From positions 1 to 30,700 of the IMG/VR virus record IMGVR_UViG_3300018423_000042: a stretch of 30,700 nucleotides of DNA; one strand, written 5' to 3'. Shown here one piece after another: positions 21,077 to 29,500 of the stretch (the stretch's first letter is position 1; each line of letters opens with the position of its first letter). The notes under the pieces are model-generated. The model searched no databases and had not been told where the DNA came from. It saw nothing but the letters and a program-made list of their open reading frames with translations. Source of the DNA: a virus. The translations under genes were made by a program, and so were the position numbers.

Positions 21077-21680
21077 CCAATACGGCGGGTAGAGACTGAG
21101 AGAGGCGCTTGGGGAGCGAGGGGTTAGCCTTCGCCTTCCAAGCGTCTCTTTCGTTTCTGAGCCCCTCTGAGACGGCCTCTGAGGCCTGAATCTGCATTGA
21201 TTGGGTTTCGATTAGAGAGTCGGCCATGGCAACTCTTTGCCACAGAAATGAACGCTCCTCTTTCAATGCATCGATTTCTGTATTCATGGCTACGACAACA
21301 GAATCGTGGGACGCACGCAATAGTTCCAGCTCTCTGGCAATAATCTCATTGCCTGCACGCCGGAGACTATCTACGAGTTCCTCTGACCTCCTATCGTAGA
21401 CGGAACTGGCACGAACCGCAGCACTCCTAGCATCCACAATGACCGTGTTGAGGCTATCGCTGCGAGATCTCAGACTATCTACTATGGCCACATAACGATC
21501 ACGTACTGCGTCCAGCCTTTCATTGGCCTGAGCCAACTGTGTTTCTGCGTCGGTGGTGCGCTTTTGCAAAGCAAGCAACTCACCTGCTGGCACATAAAAA
21601 ATATTCTTTATAGAAATTATAATGACAAAAAACACAAATCCTGCTATAAAATAATTTTTGAACACAATTTTAAATCTCAA
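21045..21680 (-). CDS. Membrane-anchored coiled-coil protein, spanin-like
   Basis: The 211-residue product has an N-terminal transmembrane helix (YFIAGFVFFVIIISI, about residues 10-24), a very long coiled coil (about 35-185) rich in Glu, Arg, Ser and Asp, and a short hydrophobic end (LPAVLATAVIVSAL). An inner-membrane spanin has an N-terminal anchor plus a periplasmic coiled coil, so this fits, although the second hydrophobic end is atypical. The frame begins at TTG 21680 with a poor ribosome site; GTG 21665 is an alternative. It closes the leftward group containing the DUF5675 and holin-like genes. Confidence 0.66.
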   Translation of the reverse strand: MRFKIVFKNYFIAGFVFFVIIISIKNIFYVPAGELLALQKRTTDAETQLAQANERLDAVRDRYVAIVDSLRSRSDSLNTVIVDARSAAVRASSVYDRRSEELVDSLRRAGNEIIARELELLRASHDSVVVAMNTEIDALKEERSFLWQRVAMADSLIETQSMQIQASEAVSEGLRNERDAWKAKANPSLPKRLSQSLPAVLATAVIVSALR

Positions 21681-21924
21681 CTTTAAATCTGTATGCGGGG
21701 GTTCGTGCAGTTACGCCAGCGATTGTCTTTCTGTAGACCCTTGTGCTTTCAACGTCACCGGACTCGATCATGGAGCGGAGCATGAGGTTGATGATGCGAG
21801 CCGACATACCCGTCAATTCGACAAGCTCCCTGCTTGTGAAGGAATACGGGTCATCGTCAGGCTTCATCTCTTTTCTTTCTGCGATGGACCTAGAGATCTG
21901 CTCTAGGATCTCTGCCTCAGTCAT
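21670..21924 (-). CDS. Winged-helix DNA-binding protein (84 residues)
   Basis: The protein reads as a small winged helix-turn-helix: SFTSRELVELTGMSARIINLMLRSMIESGDVES forms helices 2 and 3, followed by a wing (TRVYRKTIAGVTARTPAYRFKVEI). It is probably a transcription regulator or a DNA-binding structural factor. Its start touches the stop of the metallophosphoesterase gene, so they share a transcript. Confidence 0.72.
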   Translation of the reverse strand: MTEAEILEQISRSIAERKEMKPDDDPYSFTSRELVELTGMSARIINLMLRSMIESGDVESTRVYRKTIAGVTARTPAYRFKVEI

Positions 21925-22775
21925 TATTTGATCTCCATTTGTGTTGGCCGATCAGGCATATATAGGATGGGCTCTATCGTGTACTTGCCTTCCGTGATCG
22001 GGACGCAGACCAGACCAACATCGGCAACGCTTTCGGCTACGCGATGCACATACTCGGTAGCCAACTGCCACGCCGGTAAAGCTACTGCGCGAGTTTTTAT
22101 TTTATGTATCTGACCGCTGTCTGCGAACTGATGAAAGTGGCTTCGGATCGCCAGATCAGGTGGGGTCAGGCCGTCCATCATGTAGTTGAAACAGATGTCC
22201 TGAGCGAACCACCGCATATACGGGCCTTTCGTGTGCGCCCTGCGGCCCATGCGCCCGTGGTGCTTCACATCGAAGTCCACGCCCCCGATGGTAACCTTGC
22301 GCCAGTATGAGGACATCTGGCCAGTGTCAGGGTCTCCCATGACAGGCCATCCCTGAGACTTCAGGGCGCGAGCTATGCCTTCCTCTGTATTGCCCGACTC
22401 TCCGACATGAGCGGCTGTGCCGCGAATGATGTGAATCGATTCAGGTTTTAGTGCAAGCGGGACACGCATAGACTCCAGAAAGCAAGTGATGTGGATTCCC
22501 GTGAGCCTGCTTGCAATCTGAGAAGTTCTGTGGTGGTCGCCATCAATGGCGTCACCGTTCACTACGATGTGAAGCTTGGTGTTTCGGCCCCGCAGCTTTT
22601 TAACGCGCTTCCATGCGTCGAGCCAGTTGCTCCAAAGCCATTCCTGAGACTTGTTCGGCTTGTACCACCCGCCGTCATCTAGCTCTAGACCCTCCTCTGG
22701 ACACAACCCCACGGTAGAACCGCAGTGAGTGTCGCCAAGAAATACTACCAGATGATCATGGTTCTTCTTCATCAT
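21924..22775 (-). CDS. Calcineurin-like metallophosphoesterase
   Basis: The residues expected for a two-metal phosphoesterase are visible: GDTHCGS (motif I, near residue 15), NGDAIDGDHH (motif II), GTAAHVGE where GNHE is usual (motif III), VKHHGRMG, and SHFHQF where GHxH is usual. Thus Asn in motif III and Gly in the last motif are replaced, but His residues are kept. Such phage proteins act on nucleic acids or nucleotides; the substrate here is unknown. I choose ATG 22775; the frame extends to a TTG at 22796, which would overlap the zinc-ribbon gene further. The product has 283 residues. Confidence 0.86.
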   Translation of the reverse strand: MMKKNHDHLVVFLGDTHCGSTVGLCPEEGLELDDGGWYKPNKSQEWLWSNWLDAWKRVKKLRGRNTKLHIVVNGDAIDGDHHRTSQIASRLTGIHITCFLESMRVPLALKPESIHIIRGTAAHVGESGNTEEGIARALKSQGWPVMGDPDTGQMSSYWRKVTIGGVDFDVKHHGRMGRRAHTKGPYMRWFAQDICFNYMMDGLTPPDLAIRSHFHQFADSGQIHKIKTRAVALPAWQLATEYVHRVAESVADVGLVCVPITEGKYTIEPILYMPDRPTQMEIK

Positions 22776-22944
22776 CGTCTTCTTCAATGAAGACAAGTGC
22801 CTCGCATGTCATGCAACGCCCGTCGTTGCCGACATCGCTCCCGCACCAAGGACACTCCATGTAGAGAGCTTCCATGTCCCAATTGCACATCCAACAAAAG
22901 CGGCTTCCTTCTGTATCAGAAGCGCACCGGGGGCACCGTGTCAT
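22756..22944 (-). CDS. Double zinc-ribbon protein (62 residues)
   Basis: Four cysteine pairs in order, CPRC, CWMC, CPWC and CMTC, form two tandem zinc ribbons. An acidic tail (IEEDDDEEEP) follows. ATG 22944 lies 2 bases after the stop of the holin-like gene. Double zinc ribbons of this size usually work as adaptors between proteins and nucleic acids. No specific partner can be named. Confidence 0.78.
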   Translation of the reverse strand: MTRCPRCASDTEGSRFCWMCNWDMEALYMECPWCGSDVGNDGRCMTCEALVFIEEDDDEEEP

Positions 22945-22946
22945 GG

Positions 22947-23183
22947 TTAATCAGATGGGTTGTTTCTAAAAACTTTTTCAAAACCAGAGATGCCAAACGA
23001 GCCTAGCGTTACAATAACAAAAGAGTTGTATACAAACTCTTGAATCTCAAGCCCATATCCGAAGAGGCCGGTTCCAATGTCAATGATACCCGTTGCAATC
23101 ATCATTGCAAAGGATAAAAAACCGATAATAGTTTTTTCATTCCAGCTATTATCGTCTCGAAAGATAGACCAGAGTTCTTTCAT
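22947..23183 (-). CDS. Holin-like small membrane protein (78 residues)
   Basis: ATG 23183 is chosen; it overlaps the stop of the DUF5675 gene (ATGA). The longer frame to 23273 adds only a basic low-quality extension. Two hydrophobic segments are visible: TIIGFLSFAMMIATGIIDIGTGL (about 18-40) and SFVIVTLGSFGISGF (about 53-68). Length, two membrane spans and the neighbour suggest a holin that would permeabilise the inner membrane, but there is no family-specific signature. Confidence 0.68.
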   Translation of the reverse strand: MKELWSIFRDDNSWNEKTIIGFLSFAMMIATGIIDIGTGLFGYGLEIQEFVYNSFVIVTLGSFGISGFEKVFRNNPSD

Positions 23184-23569
23184 TCTTCTTCTGGGTCGGA
23201 GATAACGAGAAGGTGTACGTCCTCGCCTCTGAGAGATTCCATGTATTTCTTGTGAGCCTTCTTGGAACTCCACACGGCGAGCTTTCCATCCTCAGTCTCT
23301 CCGCGAGAGGTGCCGGGAGCGATACAGCCCTCTAGCTGCTTCGCGTAATTGGCACCGTGTACCAAGATTCTGCTCCTGTTTGGTACAACGACCTCAAAGG
23401 TCTCGTAGTTCCCGCGATGGTACCAATCCCGCTTACAAAGATATTCACCTGCTGGAATTATTTTGTCTGCGTTTTCGATACTCCACATCTCAAGGCCGTC
23501 TTCGTTGTAAAGCTTACCCCAGACGGCATCGCCCTTCTTTTTTTCGCGCTTCAGAGACCATTTAATCAT
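23180..23569 (-). CDS. DUF5675 family protein, possible cell-wall enzyme
   Basis: The 129-residue product has GKLYNEDGLEMWSIE, then IPAGEYLCKRDWYHRGNYETFEVVV and ILVHGANYAKQLEGCIAPG, which matches the DUF5675 pattern of phage proteins (I-P-A-G, H-x-x-N and G-C-I positions). The His...Gly-Cys arrangement recalls L,D-transpeptidase/endopeptidase active sites, so a role at the cell wall is plausible but unproven. ATG 23569 has GGAG six bases upstream, and the start overlaps the end of the giant protein gene by 8 bases. GTG 23581 is an alternative. Confidence 0.8.
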   Translation of the reverse strand: MIKWSLKREKKKGDAVWGKLYNEDGLEMWSIENADKIIPAGEYLCKRDWYHRGNYETFEVVVPNRSRILVHGANYAKQLEGCIAPGTSRGETEDGKLAVWSSKKAHKKYMESLRGEDVHLLVISDPEEE

Positions 23570-26500
23570 CTCTTTCTCCACTGATCATGCCCCATAGTCT
23601 CTTGTTTTTCTTGACGTTGGCCACGATTTCGACAGAAAGACCCGCTATCCTTGCTCTTTCTCGCATGAGCCTGTTGTACTCAGATCTTTTTTCTGTGTCG
23701 TCGTAGAAATCAGACGCCAGAACCTCGGCCATGCGTCTGTTGATGGCCTGAATCTGATTCTTGTAGGCGTTGATCGTTGCCCTGTACGCAAACAGCGTTC
23801 TGTTGGCGTCAGTGGCTTCGTATGCGTTACGAAGATATTCGTCTCGGTTGCCCGCCTCTTCCTTGGCAGAATTCAGATCCCTGATGGCAGTGTTTAGCTG
23901 CCTGTCTAGCTCGTAGAACTCGTTCAGGACTCCCTGCCTTCTCCTCGGGTCCGTCAGGAGGCTGGCCATGACCGGCATACGGGTTACACCGTCGCCTCCC
24001 AGTGCGGCCTCAAGGCGCATGAAGTCTGCCCTGCTGCCCACCGGGGAGCGAACGTCGATCAGCTTGTCTGCTACATCGTAGAACGGTAGCTGCTGATTAC
24101 GCATGAGAGCGTCAGTCATAGTGATGCCATACAGACCCATCGTACCGAAGTACTTTGTCAGCAGATACTCCATGACCATGGGCGACGAGAGGCTGTAGTC
24201 TCCCGGAAGCAATCTGGACGCAGCGCCAAGCCCGCTTTTTTCTGCTGCACGCGCAATTAATCTTGCTGTGTCGCTGGTTCCAGTTGTGTACTGGTATCGT
24301 GGGGAAAGCTGACGAGTCAGTTCCGGTACGATCTCGCCCTTGAAGAAGGCGTCCTTGTTCAACCAGAGGTCAAAGAACGGGGCAACAACCTGTGGGCTAC
24401 CCAAGCTCAGGGTTCGCTGCACTGCATCTGCTGTCCCGGCCACGGCATCCTTGGCATCGTACTGCTCTAGGAAGATGCTTTCTGCAATGGTCTGTGGGAT
24501 TGTTTTTGTGATCAGCCCGACTTCAAAGGGCACCGGCAGTCTCAGCCATACGTGCTTCGACCACGGGATCAGGTAGTTCTCTCTGCGAAGACGTTCGTCC
24601 AGCCCTGCGTATTCCTCGTCCTCATCGTTCATACGCATGAACAATTCATACATACCACTGAGGCCAGCGAGGGCCATGAGGCCAAAGATGTAAGCCTCTT
24701 TTTGTTTCTGGAGCATGGGCTTTGCGGCGTACTCAGATTCGGTTACGCCAAAACGCTGCGCCCCCGGCCTCCTTACGCCTGTGTCCCTGCCCTTAATTTT
24801 CCTGAATCGATCAAAAGGTCTTAGTGCCCTGTACGTGACATCAAGACCCTGCAAGCGACCGCTCGCAAACGGAATCGTGGCGAGAATAACTCTGGAAACA
24901 TTGCTGGTTCCACGCTTGCCGTAATTCAGAACATCAATAGCCTGTTCAATTGCTGCTTGGTGGCTACCAGTTTTAGCCAAGACACGCTCGTAAACAGCCA
25001 TGCGTGTGGCAGCTTCAGCGTTGTCCGTAATCCTGCCAAGAGCGTTCCATGTGGCCTTCACCGCATTGAACGGATTCACAAGGTCTCTGCCGCGAAGACC
25101 CATGTCATCCAAGGTCTCTCTGCCCTTGTCTACGTTGACCTTAGACCTGTAGTAATCTGGGTCGGACGTAACCATATCGATGGGCTGTCTTACTCCTAAA
25201 CGCGCAGCCTGTCGGCTTGTAGCAGGGTCGAAAGCTTTTGATATGGCAGAGAAAAAGATGCCGGGGTCACCGAGAGTGATGGAGGCAGACAGGGAGTCAC
25301 GGAACAGGTTCCTGATCGGGAACGCTGGCATCCTTGTGACAGTTTCTCTGAGAAGCTGAGATGTGCCGAACGTGGCATCTGATGCGAACTTGGCCACCCC
25401 TTCCGGCAGGAAGTTGCCGAAGAAATCCTGAACAGTCTTTACTGGATTGATCTGTGCCGTCATTACAGCCCTGACAACTCGCGACAGGTCTGTCTGAGCA
25501 TCTTCGTCCGAAATCTTGACGATTCTTCTTTGTCCGTCTTCCTTGAAGACCAGATACTGACCCTGTAGACGGCCTTGCTTCTCTAGCTCTGCTGCATTTC
25601 TTGGCAGACTTGCTGCTTCATCTGCCAATTTCATGGATACGAGGTCGTCTGCCGTCTTCTTGGCAAGAACATTCTGAATAGACTGAGCCACAAGGCTCTG
25701 CATATTGCTATTCAGGTTTGCAATAAGCTCATGTGCGTTGACCTGAGAGCCACCCGTGAGTGTCGGATCAAGAACTGAAAGACCACTAAGGGCTCTTGAG
25801 TTCAGGACCGGAGATATTGGGTTATTAGCCTCGTCTGTATCGGTCATCAGCCCTTCATAGAAGGGCACGTACTCAAGATTAATCAGCGTCTCATAATCTT
25901 TCTGGGACAACAGGTCTGTATCTCTTGCAAGGGTCAGGTACCCCCTGTTCATAGCTTGGTACAGATCCCAGAACTTTACGATATGAGCATTATTTTCATC
26001 TGCTTCTACAGATTGAATAATGTCATCGATAAACTGAGAGTCACCAAAGTTGGTAGAAACAGTCTTACCGTCTTTGTCTGTAACCTTGACCTGCTTAGAC
26101 GCATCAAGCGCCTTTTGTGTTCTATCTCTTTCGTCTCTCAGTCCTTCGAGGGATGCATCGCTAACGCCGGTTGCCCTATAACTGTCAATGGCCTGTTGCT
26201 GAGACTCAAGTAACCCTTCCAGAGATCTGATTCTCTTGGATATTCCGTACAGGTATGCTGCTTTCTGGTCTGCGTCTGTGTTTACGAGACGAATGAGTTC
26301 TTTGAACCCACCAACGTATCGCCCAAGCTTCTCGTCGTAGTACGGCGTCGATCCAAACTGGCCGTCCAAGTACGCCATCGGGCCGATACCGAACATTCCT
26401 GAAGAGAAGGCCCTAGCGTTGTCCCGCAGAGTGGCAAGAAATGCGAGAGCAGAGCCCCTTTCCCTCTCCATGAGAGGGCCCGCCTCACTGTTCCCCGCTA

Positions 26501-29500
26501 GAAACTGATCCAGAATTTGTAGCGGCACGGAACGATCCAATAGCATTTCCCGTGTCTTGTGAGAAGACAGGGCTTCCAGCAGCTTGCCTTTACGTTCAAA
26601 AAATGATTGGTCGGATCTGACGTATTGCTCTCCGGGCAGTTCTTTTTCGGTCGGCGTGATCCTTCTTCTCTCCGCATCTTCGACAAGACGCTTGGTGCGA
26701 GAAGAAATTCTGTGTTGCTGTAGAAAAATACCTTTGAGGGCAGGCGGCATCTTGTACGGATCTCTGCCATCGAGGGCCTTCATGCCCTCATCGGCTGCGG
26801 CCCTGTTCGCCTCGCCCTGTCCACCGCTTACAAGAAGGTCTTTCTGTGGACCCAGTACAGATCTGTTTGTGGGCGCATCGTCTCTGAACGCGGCGATCTG
26901 CTGATTGCGTAACTGTACAGCCTGAGACAGGTCTAGGTCGGGGGGTGCCTGATCAAGCATTTGTTCTCGCTGATCAAGAACTTCGTCCAAAACCTTTTTG
27001 ATCTTCTCGTCTGCCTCTCTGATAAGACTCTCGGACTGCCCTTTTATACCTTTTTCTTTGTAGAGCTTACGCAGTTCGTTGAGCTGGTCTCCGGTCGCAA
27101 AGCGAAGATATTCTGAATTCTCGACGAAATTTTTATCGACAGGCGGGCGTCCACGATCCACAACTGCACCGCTGTTGATCTGGTCAAAAATCCTGAACAC
27201 ATCAATGATGTCTGGCTCGCTTAATACTGCACCAGAGAGACTCCTGTAAATGTCTCTCACAAGCTTTACAGGCGCGGCTATCTGCGGCTTTTTGATTACG
27301 CCAGAGGATGCGTCCTTAAGGACCATTGCTGCCGCAATATTGTCCAGAGTTGCCTCCGAAAGACCGCGACCCTCGTACTCTGCTTCCGCAAGGACGCGGT
27401 ACGTGGGGCTGTCGAGGCCATATGTCTCTGTGCCCTCGGGAACCTTGGCCCTCTTCGCATAATTCGACAGCAGCTTCAGGTCGCCGTCTTTCAGGTACCG
27501 GCTTGCGATAAGACTAAGGCCAGCCTCGTTGGCAGCTTCATCGATAATGGCTTCTAACGATTTCTTATCCTTGCTGGCGGATTCAAAAGAATCAAAATCC
27601 CCCTCAAAAATTATCCGTGGGTCCAACCTAGACAGGTTGAGAATGAATCGCCCTGTCTCGTTGTTGTATATTGCATCTTTGTCAAGGATGCTTGGATTAG
27701 AGATCAAAAAAACATCACTTAACACAGATGCCCAATCATCAATACTTGAAACAAGCTCAAGTTCAACTTGGCCACTAAGACCAAGATTCCTTATTGCATT
27801 CTCAAATTGATCCTTGATCCTTTTAACTGCATTTTGAACGGTATCGTAGTGCTGTTGTTTCTGTAGCTGCAAACTATTAGTTACATCTACAGGAATAGCC
27901 TGTGCATATCTCAGTGCTAGTTGTAGTTGTTCTTGAATATCTTTGCCAAGATTACCGTTGTTTTCATTTAGAGACTCAGTGATCAGGCTAATGTTGCCTT
28001 GGACGACAGAGTTAATGAATTCGCGGTCAACCTCTTGCTGAGATTGCGGCGTCAGGTCTCTGACAACACCGTATGCCGCAATTTCTTCCCAGTATTTGTC
28101 AATAAAATCTTTGTTGTTGTCGAATATATTGTCTGGGTTTCGCTGGTTGTGGGCACTGCGAAGGATCGTGATCAGATCGTCTCGACCTTCCAATGCCTCT
28201 CTGGTCTTGGCCTCATCAATAACAGGGCCGACAGAGAATCCCTCTTCGTCAATCTCCCCCCTTTCCAGAAGCTGTAGCTCAGAAACAGCAGGACGAACAT
28301 TTTCTCCATCGAACTCAATGAAGCCAGCCTCTGCCAAGCGCGTAAAGGCTTCCTCTACGCGCCCTTTGTCACCGCCCCACTCAGCCTGATCCATGTTACG
28401 CATAGCTCGCATAACGTCGGCTAGGTTTGTATTGCCTTCGGGCACAGCCGCCAAGATCTCACGGTACAGCGGATCGTTGTCTTGGATCTCTTCGGTGATG
28501 GGATCATACCCATCCATGAAATCCGACAGATACGCAGTCTGATATGCGTCGAGAGCGCCACGGCTATGGAACACGCCCCTGCGGACAAACCCATAGTTCG
28601 GTGTCATCTCTGCAAGACGGGCGTACACCAACCACTTCTGCCCAGTGCTCGCGTCTTTCCAGCTACGGGCACCCGTAAGGCTCTGTACCAGCTTCTTGAA
28701 AGCAGGGCTTTCTACACCAAGGGCAGCATCACCCGCACGGATCTTTTCGTCGCGGAGCTTTAAATTTTTTGCAGCAAGAATATCTACGATGTCTGCTTGT
28801 GTCGGCGTTCTTTTGGCATTAAGGAAGGTCTCGATTGCCGTCGCGAGTCTTTTGTTCGACGCATTGCCACCCGCATTGACCATTGGGGTGTTAGCATCTG
28901 TCAGCGTAGCTGAGAGTGATGCCATCGCCCTTGCGGCCATGCCATTACTAACAGACTCATCAATTCTATTTTTGGGATCCAAGGCCGAAATTCTTAGAAT
29001 ATCAATCGGGTCGAACGCTCGCTCGGCTTCAGCCAAGCGGTAATCATTCCCGATAGCCTGCAACACCTCTGTCGGTTGATCGGCCCGCGCCACACGTTCC
29101 AGCGCAATCCTACGTCCTTGAATGGCTTGGGCTCGGTCACGAATCCTTGCGACCATGCTTTTAAGCCATCTTGTGTACTGTTCAGTACTAAGTCCTACTC
29201 TTCCTGCCGCCTCTGCAATTTCTTCTGGGGTGCGTTGTTGTGTCAGGAACCTATTGAGATTTTCCGTCCTGATTACGTCTTGCGCCAACCTTTTTGTTCT
29301 TTGTGCAAGATTTGCGCGATTTCTAATTGCACTTCTTTCTGCACTTTGCCCTTCTGTTGCCTGTGTAGCATCAAGCATGGCAATGTCATTTGCCGCTTGT
29401 TGTATTTCTCGCTCAAGTCGAGATACTTCAGTTGTGCCATCTTCGTATGTGCTAAAAGTGTAGTCTACGATTGCACCGAGATCGCCACTGCTGATAAGGT

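Noticed and set aside
22961-22983. TAAAAACTTTTTCA near the end of the holin-like gene as a palindrome copy
   Set aside because: It lacks the GGC and GCC ends and lies far from the cluster of true copies.
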